Of a stretch of DNA of 64,000 nt, positions 45,361 to 53,957 are shown piece after piece. The stretch comes from Companilactobacillus huachuanensis (GTDB taxonomy: Bacteria; Bacillota; Bacilli; Lactobacillales; Lactobacillaceae), in contig NZ_BJDF01000009.1 of NCBI RefSeq assembly GCF_005404815.1, positions 59,889 through 123,888 on the forward strand, written 5' to 3'. Made by a program: the position numbers and the translations under genes. The stretch's first letter is position 1, and the number at the start of each line of letters is the position of its first letter. The notes below the pieces were generated by a model. The model saw nothing but the letters and a program-made list of their open reading frames with translations, was not told where the DNA came from and did not search any database.

Positions 45361-45567
45361 GCTGTGGAGAATATCATTGCGATATTACGGAAATTTTTAA
45401 GTATATGGATATCTGAGTAGTCATAAATTGACGCTTAAAAAAAATAATATCCAAAACCTTTTTTTTCATTTACAGACTGTCTACAAGAGTATATATTTAT
45501 TAAGGCGATAAAACAGTATTAGCTCTACTAACTTAAAAATTAAACTCTACAAGGGGATTGTAAGTAT

Positions 45568-45843
45568 ATGGAAGTGCCCAAAAACATTAGATCTATATTA
45601 TCGACTGAGGATGCTCAATCGTTAATTTTTTCGTTTGTATATTTACGATTGACTTCTAAAATTGACCGCAATTGGATTTTAAATGGCAATAGTTTCCAAG
45701 CTGAATTGGAAACGGTAGATGTACCTGAATATAAGAATGAATTTGCACTATTGTTCAAAGGTGCGATTGCAGCTGACCAAAAATTGACGACAACACAACG
45801 CAATGAGTTGTTTTCCGAAATGATTGATATTCCAATTTTGTAA
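45568..45843 (+). CDS. N-terminal fragment of an HsdM-HsdS fusion
   Basis: 91 residues, ribosome site AAGGGGAT. It is in the same frame as the 508-residue frame that starts directly after its TAA, and helical like the HsdM N-terminal domain. It is thus the front part of one gene of about 600 codons that a nonsense codon (45841-45843) has split. Confidence 0.65.
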   Translation: MEVPKNIRSILSTEDAQSLIFSFVYLRLTSKIDRNWILNGNSFQAELETVDVPEYKNEFALLFKGAIAADQKLTTTQRNELFSEMIDIPIL

Positions 45844-47370
45844 TTGATGGGAATGGGAAGCCGAGTTAGAAATCAATTTCGAAATAATCCGCTGAATTCT
45901 AAGTTTAGCTTTGAAAACTTATTAGTCTCACTTGCTGATATAAAAAGCTGCGACAAGATATTAGATCCAACATTTGGATTCAGTGAATTGATTTTTAAAA
46001 TTCTGCTGAATAATAAGGAACAAAAAATCACTGCCGAATTCATTGATGAACGGTTTGTCGCTATGGGATATATCGCTGCACTTGGCTTAGGAGCAACTCA
46101 CACTAAACTTTATACTGGTGAAGTTTTGGATGAACCAATGTATGTCCAAGATGGTAAACTGGAGCAATTTGACAAAGTTATCACCATGCCACCGATTGGT
46201 CAGAAGTTGGAATATACCGACAATGTTTTAGATGATAAATATAATCGTTTTCCATTCGGAATACCTTCCCGCAAATCGGGAGACTGGGCTTTCGTCAGCA
46301 ACGCAATTGCCGCATTGAACCATAATTTAGGCAGTAAGGCTGTAGTTGTGGTTCGAGATGGAGCACTGTTTCGAGGTGGAATGGACAGCAATATTCGTCA
46401 AAAGATGGTCGACTATGACCTGATTGAATCGATTATTTCTTTACCCGTTGGAGCTGTTGAGGATGCTGCAATTTCCGTTTCCATAATTATTTTAACGATG
46501 AATAAGCCGGAGAAAATGCGTGGCAAGATTCAGTTTATTAATATTGACCGTGAAATGTTATCAACAAAATCACTACGATCAATTGAATTTACTGATGAAG
46601 AAATTGAGCAAATCACTAAGTGGTATCACGACAAAAAAGACGTCGAAGGAATTTCAAAAATTGTTTCCAATGACCATATCAAGGATACCCAATTACAAGT
46701 CAAACGTTATGTTTATTCGACCTTGTATCGAGTAAACGGTCGTGACGTCCAATTTCACAGTGAGAATTTGAAAGATATGAAAAAGGTGCCATTGAGTGAA
46801 GTCGTTGATATTACTCGAGGTTTCAATTTGACCGCCAAGGATGAAACAACGGATGGTATGTATCAAATTATTAAAATTACTGATATTAAAGATAAAATTA
46901 ATTATCATGATTTAACGTATTTCAACTTGAGTGGTAATGCAGATGTTAATCGTTATCTGGTTCAAAAGAACGACATTATTATGGCGATCCGCGGTAATAT
47001 TAATAAAATTAAGTGGATTGATGAAACGGTTTATAACGTAGCTATTAATTCTAATTTAGTGCGACTAAGACTCAAAAATGATAAATATGATCCATTGTGG
47101 TTACGCTTGTACTTAAATAGTCCACTAGTCCAAATTTTACTGGGTAAGTCATCGGTCGGAAGCACCATTACACAAATACCAATTAGAGATTTGGAAAAAT
47201 TACCAGTACCAGTATTATGTATCAATGCTCAAAGAAAAATGGCCAGTGATTTCATGGAAAAAAATGATGAAATCAATAAGGCCATGAATAAGCTTGAGCT
47301 GGAACGTCAAGAAATTGGTAAGAAATTATATGATGAGATGAATATTACTGGGGCTATTGAACTACTATAA
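45844..47370 (+). CDS. HsdM-like methylase fused to an HsdS-like domain, degenerate motifs
   Basis: Up to 508 residues from TTG 45844 or ATG 45847, next to the TAA of the preceding frame; no own ribosome site, so it would need translational coupling or readthrough. Residues 1-260 follow HsdM (GDWAFVSNAI, LFRGGMDSNIRQ, ESIISLPVGA), but the SAM-binding DPxxGxG appears as LDPTFGFS and the catalytic NPPF/Y as MPPI. Residues 320-500 hold an HsdS-type target recognition domain (KVPLSEVVDITRGF, then IPIRDLEKLPVPV). No hsdR nearby. Probably not an active methyltransferase; could still bind DNA. Confidence 0.7.
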   Translation: MMGMGSRVRNQFRNNPLNSKFSFENLLVSLADIKSCDKILDPTFGFSELIFKILLNNKEQKITAEFIDERFVAMGYIAALGLGATHTKLYTGEVLDEPMYVQDGKLEQFDKVITMPPIGQKLEYTDNVLDDKYNRFPFGIPSRKSGDWAFVSNAIAALNHNLGSKAVVVVRDGALFRGGMDSNIRQKMVDYDLIESIISLPVGAVEDAAISVSIIILTMNKPEKMRGKIQFINIDREMLSTKSLRSIEFTDEEIEQITKWYHDKKDVEGISKIVSNDHIKDTQLQVKRYVYSTLYRVNGRDVQFHSENLKDMKKVPLSEVVDITRGFNLTAKDETTDGMYQIIKITDIKDKINYHDLTYFNLSGNADVNRYLVQKNDIIMAIRGNINKIKWIDETVYNVAINSNLVRLRLKNDKYDPLWLRLYLNSPLVQILLGKSSVGSTITQIPIRDLEKLPVPVLCINAQRKMASDFMEKNDEINKAMNKLELERQEIGKKLYDEMNITGAIELL

Positions 47371-47374
47371 GTAT

Positions 47375-47485
47375 GCCGTTTCCAGAGCTGAGAGTATTCA
47401 ATTGCTGCGCGGAACGGCCCGAGCCTGGGAAGCGGTCTCGAACCGGTCCTCACAGCAGACTATATTTCTGACAACCGTAGGCGGC
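47375..47485 (+). repeat. hybrid of an A-type and a B-type element
   Basis: The first 55 bp match the A left half (GCCGTTTCCAGAGCTGAGAG ... CGGCCCGAGCC); the rest (CCGGTCCTCACAGCAG ... TCTGACAACCGTAGGCGGC) matches the reverse complement of a B left half. So an inverted A/B fusion with everything between lost. It begins 4 bp after the HsdM-S stop. Confidence 0.75.
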
Positions 47486-47606
47486 AAAACAGTAGACCTA
47501 ATAATTACCTAATAATTATAAAAATAGATTCTATAATATCATTTATTTAGGAAAACAATGTGATAAGATTTAAGTTATATAAGATTAGTTATATCGGAGG
47601 ATTTCA

Positions 47607-48389
47607 TTGGGGTCAGAACAAACAATAAGCATGATGCAAATTATTGCCATACTTCGTAAACACATAAGAATGATTTTGGGGACTACATTTGTCGTTACAT
47701 TAGCAGTGGCATTTGTGACATTTTTCGTCATGGCACCAAAATATCAATCAACAACACAATTACTAGTTAATAGGAAGCTTTCTTCAGAAATGCAGGCTGC
47801 ACAGTTGCAACAAACGCAAGCTGATGTGCAGATGATCAATACTTATAAAGATATTATTACTAGTCCCACTGTTTTAAAGAGCGTGGACCAAAAAGTGAAA
47901 AATTATCCTGGTTATCCGGGATCAATGGACGCTTTGAAAAAAGAAATTTCTGTAAGCAGTCAACAGAACTCACAAGTTTTCTCAGTTACAGTTAAGTCAA
48001 CGGACCCTTATACATCAGCTGAGGTTGCTAATTTGACTGCCAAGACTTTTAAGAAAAAAGTCGGTAAAATCATGAGTATCGATAACGTTTCAATCGTTTC
48101 ACCAGCATCAATCGAAAAACATCCAGTCAGTCCAAGAAAAACATTGAATTTATTGGCTGGAATTGTGGTCGGATTATTGTTGGGTGTCGGTTTTGCTTTC
48201 ATTAGAGAAATTACGGATACGACGGTCACATCTGAGGATTTCTTGACACATGAACTAGGCCTAACGAGTCTAGGAATTGTGAACGAAATTGATCAAGCTG
48301 AAGTTAAGAAACGAATTTATTCTAAACAAGAGATTTATGGTTCAAATAATACCGGCTTAGCTGCACAGCCTAGTCAAAAGAGGGTGTAG
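47607..48389 (+). CDS. cpsC: Wzz-type chain-length regulator / tyrosine kinase activator
   Basis: 260 residues, TTG start behind CGGAGG. Two membrane helices (about 23-45 and 180-200) flank an extracellular Wzz domain with KYQSTTQLLVNR and the PVSPRKTLN block before the second helix. The C-terminal tail in the cytoplasm activates the kinase encoded next. First gene of the exopolysaccharide operon. Confidence 0.9.
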   Translation: MGSEQTISMMQIIAILRKHIRMILGTTFVVTLAVAFVTFFVMAPKYQSTTQLLVNRKLSSEMQAAQLQQTQADVQMINTYKDIITSPTVLKSVDQKVKNYPGYPGSMDALKKEISVSSQQNSQVFSVTVKSTDPYTSAEVANLTAKTFKKKVGKIMSIDNVSIVSPASIEKHPVSPRKTLNLLAGIVVGLLLGVGFAFIREITDTTVTSEDFLTHELGLTSLGIVNEIDQAEVKKRIYSKQEIYGSNNTGLAAQPSQKRV

Positions 48390-48392
48390 ATT

Positions 48393-49151
48393 ATGTCCTG
48401 GTTTAATCGCAAGAAACACAAACTTGATAATACTAGTTTGAAGTATGGAATCGGTCTCGTAACGTACACTGATCCTAAAGGGATGATTTCCGAACAATTC
48501 AAGACGATTCGCACAAATATTCAATTTTCATCAGTTGATAAGAAATTGAAATCTTTGTTGTTCACATCGTCTGCTCCATCTGAAGGTAAGTCAACTATCA
48601 GTAATAATGTTGCCGTAACATGGGCTGATCAAGGCTCAAAAGTTATTTTGATGGATGCTGATTTACGTCGCCCAACTGTTCACAAAACTTTTGGTGTCAG
48701 TAATCGACGTGGATTATCAAGTTATCTATTAGGTAACGCAACCTTGGATGAAATTATTCAACCAACTGTTGTGGATGGATTGTTCGTTATTACCAGTGGA
48801 CCAGTGCCACCTAATCCAGCTGAATTGCTTGGTAGTGCAAGAACCAGAGACTTGTTAATACGGTTAGTTGATAAATTTGATTTATTGATTCTCGATGCGC
48901 CACCAGTTAATACTGTTACTGACGCACAAGTTTTGGCAGCTCAAGTTGATGGAACTATCTTGGTTGTTCCTCAAGGCATCGCCGATAAAGCTGGTGTAAT
49001 GCATGCTAAGGAAGCTTTGCAGACGGTAAAGGCTAATATTTTAGGAGCCATTATGAACCGAGTAACGGAACAGAAATCCGGCGGCTATTACGGTGGCAGT
49101 TATTATGGTGGTTACTACGGCGGTTATTATGGAGCTGATGATAAAAAATGA
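48393..49151 (+). CDS. cpsD: bacterial tyrosine kinase (CpsD type)
   Basis: 252 residues. Walker A SAPSEGKST (about 57-65), Walker A' LMDADLRRP (about 83-91), Walker B LLILDAPP (about 164-171). The tail has eight or more tyrosines in GGYY/GSYY repeats, the autophosphorylation cluster. It regulates polymer length together with the Wzz protein. 3 bp after cpsC and overlapping cpsB by ATGA. Confidence 0.95.
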   Translation: MSWFNRKKHKLDNTSLKYGIGLVTYTDPKGMISEQFKTIRTNIQFSSVDKKLKSLLFTSSAPSEGKSTISNNVAVTWADQGSKVILMDADLRRPTVHKTFGVSNRRGLSSYLLGNATLDEIIQPTVVDGLFVITSGPVPPNPAELLGSARTRDLLIRLVDKFDLLILDAPPVNTVTDAQVLAAQVDGTILVVPQGIADKAGVMHAKEALQTVKANILGAIMNRVTEQKSGGYYGGSYYGGYYGGYYGADDKK

Positions 49152-49930
49152 AATTGATCGACTTGCATTGTCATATTTTGCCAGGAGTCGATGACGGTGC
49201 CAAGGATTTAGATATGGCTTTGAAAATGGCTCAAGTGGCCGTTGATCAAGGCATCAGTCACATCTTGTTGACACCACATCACATGGATAGTCACTATTCG
49301 AATCATAAACAAGAAGTTGTTAATCGTACGAAGATTTTTCAGCAAGATTTGTTAGACAATGGTATTCCACTGAATGTTTTTCCTGGTCAAGAAGTTCATC
49401 TAACGGGTGAATTGCTCAAAGGAATTTTTAGTGATGATATTTTGTTTATGGACTCTGGCAACCATTATTTATTGCTGGAGTTACCACATAATGAAGTGCC
49501 AGAATATACTGAAAATATGCTGTTTGAGTTGACAACACGAGGTATCACACCAGTATTGGCACATCCAGAACGTAATCTGGGATTTCAAAAAGATCCCGAT
49601 AAACTGTTTGATTGTGTCGAAATGGGATGCTTAACTCAATTGACAAGTAGCAGTTACATGGGTGTATTCGGAAAAGAAGTTCAGGCTTTAACTGAAAAAA
49701 TTGTGAAGGCAAACTTAGGCTTTGTCTTTGCATCGGATGCACATAACTTTGAAGGACGTCGATTCATGATGAAAGAGGCTTTTATCAAATTGGCCGAGCA
49801 AGAAGGCGTTGAGACAGCAGAAAGATTTAATCAAAATGCCAAGAATATCTTGAATGGGGACGACGTTGAAGTTGGTGTTATCCAACATATTTCAGATGTT
49901 AAGAAGAAAAGATTCTTTGGATTATTTTAG
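49148..49930 (+). CDS. cpsB: PHP-type tyrosine phosphatase (CpsB type)
   Basis: 260 residues. PHP metal motifs: DLHCHILPGVDDG (about 4-16), TPHH (about 41-44), GQEVHL (about 77-82), AHPER (about 137-141) and SDAHN (about 195-199), all intact. It removes phosphate from the CpsD tail. Overlaps cpsD by four bases. A hairpin with a T tail follows. Confidence 0.95.
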   Translation: MKLIDLHCHILPGVDDGAKDLDMALKMAQVAVDQGISHILLTPHHMDSHYSNHKQEVVNRTKIFQQDLLDNGIPLNVFPGQEVHLTGELLKGIFSDDILFMDSGNHYLLLELPHNEVPEYTENMLFELTTRGITPVLAHPERNLGFQKDPDKLFDCVEMGCLTQLTSSSYMGVFGKEVQALTEKIVKANLGFVFASDAHNFEGRRFMMKEAFIKLAEQEGVETAERFNQNAKNILNGDDVEVGVIQHISDVKKKRFFGLF

Positions 49931-49945
49931 GGATTAAATGAAAGC

Positions 49946-49984
49946 GGAAGCACTTTTAAAGTATTAAAAGTGACTTCTGTTTTG
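49946..49984 (+). terminator. hairpin after the regulatory genes (possible attenuator)
   Basis: Stem GAAG-ACTTTTA/TAAAAGT-CTTC with tail TGTTTTG between the kinase/phosphatase genes and the biosynthetic genes; may reduce transcription into the latter. Confidence 0.5.
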
Positions 49985-50031
49985 ATGATTAATTTATAAA
50001 TGTTTATATGTTTTCTTAGGGGGAAATAAAT

Positions 50032-50685
50032 TTGGAGTATTGGGAAGGACAAGTTGACGCAAAATATCAACAGAGTCGGCATATTTACCGAAGCATAAAA
50101 CGAGTCTTTGATTTTGTTGCAAGCTTTATCGGTTTGATATTACTATCACCATTGTTTTTGATGGTTGCTATTGCTATTAAAGCTGAAGATCCCAAGGGAC
50201 CAGTATTTTATTCGCAAACACGATTAGGAAAACACCAAGAACCGTTCGAAATGTATAAGTTTCGATCGATGGTAGTGGATGCTGAAAAGCTAAAACAGAC
50301 GCTTTTGGATAAGAACGAAATCAAAGGCGCTATGTTTAAGATGAAAAATGATCCCAGAGTAACTAAAGTCGGCAAATTCATCAGAAAGTATAGTATCGAT
50401 GAATTACCACAATTGGTAAATGTGTTAACAGGCGAGATGAGCTTAGTTGGACCACGTCCACCTTTGCCAAAAGAAGTTAAAAAATATTCAAGTTACGACA
50501 AACAACGCCTAACAGTCAAACCCGGATGTACCGGTCTCTGGCAGATAAGCGGTCGCAATGACGTTGGATTTGAGGAAATGGTTCGATTGGATCTGGATTA
50601 TATCAATCATCGAACGGCAGGATATGATATTTATATTTTGTTTAGAACGATTGGTGTCTTTCTGTTTCCTAATGGGGCCTATTAA
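50032..50685 (+). CDS. priming sugar-phosphate transferase
   Basis: 217 residues, TTG start behind AGGGGGA. One N-terminal membrane helix (about 24-46), then the bacterial sugar transferase domain with PVFYSQTRLGK, MYKFRSM, KYSIDELPQL and SLVGPRPPLP, and the late KPGCTGLWQISGR. It transfers the first sugar phosphate to undecaprenyl phosphate. This is the short (WecP/CpsE C-terminal) form. Good integrity. Confidence 0.92.
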   Translation: MEYWEGQVDAKYQQSRHIYRSIKRVFDFVASFIGLILLSPLFLMVAIAIKAEDPKGPVFYSQTRLGKHQEPFEMYKFRSMVVDAEKLKQTLLDKNEIKGAMFKMKNDPRVTKVGKFIRKYSIDELPQLVNVLTGEMSLVGPRPPLPKEVKKYSSYDKQRLTVKPGCTGLWQISGRNDVGFEEMVRLDLDYINHRTAGYDIYILFRTIGVFLFPNGAY

Positions 50686-50698
50686 TAAAGGTAATAAT

Positions 50699-51748
50699 AT
50701 GAAAAAAATTGTACATATAGTGGAATCATTTGGTGGAGGAGTATTCTCTTATCTTTCTGATTTAACATCCGGACTATCCAATCGTTATGATATAACTATC
50801 TTATATGGACGAAGGCAACAAACACCGGAAAATGTTACAAATTATTTTCCTGAAAATGTAAAATTAATTGAAATTAAAAGTTTTACAAGAAATCTTAATC
50901 CATTGGCAGACTTAAAATCATTTATAGAAATATCAAAACTTCTAAAGAAAATAAATCCAGATATTATTCATTTACATTCATCCAAGGCTGGAGCAATTGG
51001 TAGATTGTTATTTTATAAAAGTAATCAAAAAGTTTTTTACACACCACATGGGTATGCGTTTTTGAATAATCGGGATAATAATTTAAAGTCTCATTTTTAT
51101 TTCTATATTGAAAAGGCTTTGGGGTTTAGAAAAGTTCAAACCATAGCTTGTAGTAAAAGTGAATATTTAGAGAGTTTAAAAGTTACTAAATATTCAGGAT
51201 TTATTAGTAATTCCATTGATACTGAAAAATTAAATGAATATTTCACAGATAATAGTAATACAGATAATTCAATATTTACCGTTGGTAGAATAGACGAACA
51301 AAAAAATCCTGCTCTTTTTAATGAGATTGCAAAATCAATGCCTAATGTAAATTTTATATGGTTTGGTGATGGTGATAAGAGAAGTCAATTATCGTCAGAC
51401 AATATAAAAATAACAGGTTGGATGCCAAGAGAAGAATTACTGTCAAAAATACAAAAGCCTAAATATTTTATATTAACTTCAAAATGGGAGGGGCTTCCTA
51501 TCTCTCTACTTGAAGCTATGTACTTAGAAAAGATATGTTTCGTTACGGATGTTCCTGGAAATAATGATGCGATTACAAATAATATTGATGGATATCTTTT
51601 TAAGAATAAACAACAATTTCTAGAAAACTTTCGTTCCAAAAATATTTCTCTGGGAACATTATCGAAAAAGAAAGTAGAAGAAAAATTTTCTAAAGAAAAA
51701 ATGATTGATGATTATATAGGAATTTACGAAAGAGGCAATTATGACTAA
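50699..51748 (+). CDS. glycosyltransferase family 4
   Basis: 349 residues from ATG 50699, ribosome site AAAGG; a longer frame only reads through the preceding gene. N-terminal VHIVESFGGG with glycine loop, HLHSSKAGAIGR, FYTPHGYAFL, and the C-terminal nucleotide-sugar part SKWEGLPISLLEAMYLEK (EX7E). It adds a sugar to the growing repeat unit. AT-richer than the preceding genes. Overlaps the next gene by eight bases. Confidence 0.9.
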   Translation: MKKIVHIVESFGGGVFSYLSDLTSGLSNRYDITILYGRRQQTPENVTNYFPENVKLIEIKSFTRNLNPLADLKSFIEISKLLKKINPDIIHLHSSKAGAIGRLLFYKSNQKVFYTPHGYAFLNNRDNNLKSHFYFYIEKALGFRKVQTIACSKSEYLESLKVTKYSGFISNSIDTEKLNEYFTDNSNTDNSIFTVGRIDEQKNPALFNEIAKSMPNVNFIWFGDGDKRSQLSSDNIKITGWMPREELLSKIQKPKYFILTSKWEGLPISLLEAMYLEKICFVTDVPGNNDAITNNIDGYLFKNKQQFLENFRSKNISLGTLSKKKVEEKFSKEKMIDDYIGIYERGNYD

Positions 51749-52775
51749 AAAAAACTTAATTGTTGTCACTTTTGGTACTTTTTTTCTAAGCTTATCTTTG
51801 ATCTATTTTTTATTAAGTAGAAGCATATTTCCAAATTATTTTTTTAATGATAATCAAACTATTCGAAGTTATATGAATAATATTAATTTAAATAGTGACA
51901 AAAATTATGTCAGTACTGCAAAACTATTTTTATTGTTTAAATTTAATGCCAATACGTCATATGAAGTTGAAGCATTTTTTGCTTGGATTATTTTTGCGAT
52001 ACTTATTTTAATACTAATTTTTAAATATAGAATTGACTTTTTAAAGATTGGAAATTTATTGTTGCTAACAATGTTCACACTGTTTTACGGAGCTTATTCA
52101 GCACAATTTTCAAAAGAGCTAGTTGTCTTTATCATGTTAGATGTTGTTCTATTAGTTTCACCCTTGAAAAGGTTAAATAAAGGCTTAGGAATATTCATAT
52201 TGCTATACGGAGTGTTCTTTCGAACCTATTGGATATTAATATATTTTTGTTCTATATTATTTTTTATTATATTTAATTCATCCCATTTAAAAAAGATTGA
52301 AAAAATAATCTTATATTTTGTGTCTATTTTTGGAATGGAGTTTTCTTATAGTTTGATAACGGGTGGATTTCTATCCGATGCTAGATACAGTGTTAATAGT
52401 ACGAGAGATATGAATTTTTACGCTAATACAATGATTAATAATCCGTTTATCAATTCGTCTGTTTTTACAGATTTTTTGAACTTTATGTATGGTTTGATTA
52501 ATATATTTGTTCCCATCGATGGGATAAATTCAGCAAATGAAATAATTTATTATATTTGGATTTGGACGATTGTTTATTTATGTATTGGCTTTGTTAGAAA
52601 TAGTAGGGATGTATTGGATTATAAGCTTTTTTTTATAATTTCAATGCTTACAATACAGGCATTTTTTGAACCTGATGTGGGATCAATGCTAAGACATCAA
52701 ATAATATTAGTTCCAGTTATTTTACTTATGATAAATAACGATGATTATCTTACAACTAAAAATGATAATAATTAA
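51741..52775 (+). CDS. probable exopolysaccharide polymerase (Wzy/EpsG-like)
   Basis: 344 residues with about nine membrane helices and a periplasmic-side loop around 205-250; the short motif FEPDVGSMLRHQ near the C-terminus resembles the end of EpsG-like polymerases. Position between glycosyltransferases supports the role. Very AT-rich. Polymerases diverge so much that topology and context are the main evidence. Confidence 0.65.
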   Translation: MTKKNLIVVTFGTFFLSLSLIYFLLSRSIFPNYFFNDNQTIRSYMNNINLNSDKNYVSTAKLFLLFKFNANTSYEVEAFFAWIIFAILILILIFKYRIDFLKIGNLLLLTMFTLFYGAYSAQFSKELVVFIMLDVVLLVSPLKRLNKGLGIFILLYGVFFRTYWILIYFCSILFFIIFNSSHLKKIEKIILYFVSIFGMEFSYSLITGGFLSDARYSVNSTRDMNFYANTMINNPFINSSVFTDFLNFMYGLINIFVPIDGINSANEIIYYIWIWTIVYLCIGFVRNSRDVLDYKLFFIISMLTIQAFFEPDVGSMLRHQIILVPVILLMINNDDYLTTKNDNN

Positions 52776-52789
52776 TAGGAGAATTATTT

Positions 52790-53905
52790 TTGGAAAAAAG
52801 CGTTTTTTTTGTGGCCAGTAATCCATTTAATCCCGATCCAAGAGCGGAGAAACAAATGATTACTTTATTAAAGGGAAATTATAATGTTTACGGCATAGGG
52901 TGGGACCGTGATAAAAATGCAGATTATACTTATGATATGCCTATTGGAATAAAAGTATATGAAATAGGCATTAAAAGTTCATTTGGTAGTGGTTTGAAGA
53001 ATTTGATTCCACTTATTAAATTTAATATTAAATTGCTGTTTAAATTAATTAAATTTAATAAGAAAATTGATATTATACATTCGGTTAATTTAGATACTGG
53101 TTTAGTTTCTATTTTTTTCGCCAAATTATTTCATAAGAAAATAATTTATGATATCTATGATTATTATGTGGATGCTTTTCCTGTTCCCAATGTACTGAAG
53201 AAAAATGTGAAAAAATTAGAGGACATGGTTATAAGCAAAAGTGATCTAACTGTGATTCCAATTGATTATAGAAAAAGTCAAATTAAAGATGCAAAGCCTA
53301 ATAAACTAGATATCATATATAACACACCAAATTACAGCTCTAGTAGAAATATAAAAAAATATTTAAAGATGTATGTACCTAATAAGATAAATATATCTTT
53401 TGTAGGTGCGCTGGTTCCTGACCGGTTTCTTGATGAATTAATAGATATTTCTAAAGAGAGAAATGATGTTTTTTTTCATATAGCCGGATTCGGATCTGAA
53501 AACTTGGTTAATAAAATCAAAAATAGTTCGAGTAATATAAAATTCTATGGGAAAGTTTCTTATGATGATGGATTAGCAATTTCCAATATATCTGACATTA
53601 TGATTGCTATGTACAATCCTAGTGTAAAAAATCATAAATATTCGGCACCTAATAAGTTTTATGAAGCATTATTCTTAGGGAAACCAATTGTTGTTTCAAA
53701 TGGCACAGGAATAGATTCATTTGTAAAAAAGTATGATGTTGGCTATGTAGTGGATTATTCTAAAAGGTCTTTTGAATTATTTTTAGATTCAATCGATAAA
53801 GCAAATTTGGTTGATTTCAAAAAAAGAAACCAAGCTTTATACAAAAATAAATTTAGCTGGATTGAAATGGAAAAAACAATATTAACATCTTATAAAAACC
53901 TGTAG
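52790..53905 (+). CDS. glycosyltransferase family 4
   Basis: 371 residues, TTG start behind AGGAGAA. N-terminal NPDPRAEKQ, a central YDIYDYYVDAF, SFVGALVPDRFL at the start of the second domain, then the nucleotide-sugar site HKYSAPNKFYEALFLGKPIVV. Retaining GT-B glycosyltransferase for the repeat unit. AT-rich. Confidence 0.88.
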   Translation: MEKSVFFVASNPFNPDPRAEKQMITLLKGNYNVYGIGWDRDKNADYTYDMPIGIKVYEIGIKSSFGSGLKNLIPLIKFNIKLLFKLIKFNKKIDIIHSVNLDTGLVSIFFAKLFHKKIIYDIYDYYVDAFPVPNVLKKNVKKLEDMVISKSDLTVIPIDYRKSQIKDAKPNKLDIIYNTPNYSSSRNIKKYLKMYVPNKINISFVGALVPDRFLDELIDISKERNDVFFHIAGFGSENLVNKIKNSSSNIKFYGKVSYDDGLAISNISDIMIAMYNPSVKNHKYSAPNKFYEALFLGKPIVVSNGTGIDSFVKKYDVGYVVDYSKRSFELFLDSIDKANLVDFKKRNQALYKNKFSWIEMEKTILTSYKNL

Positions 53906-53957
53906 ATTAAATATATCTATTTATCATATGTCCTGAAGTAGATTTGGAGAGACTTTC

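Noticed and set aside
50558..50698. Upstream extension of the glycosyltransferase frame
   Set aside because: It overlaps the end of the priming transferase in another frame; ATG 50699 has the ribosome site and the usual N-terminus.
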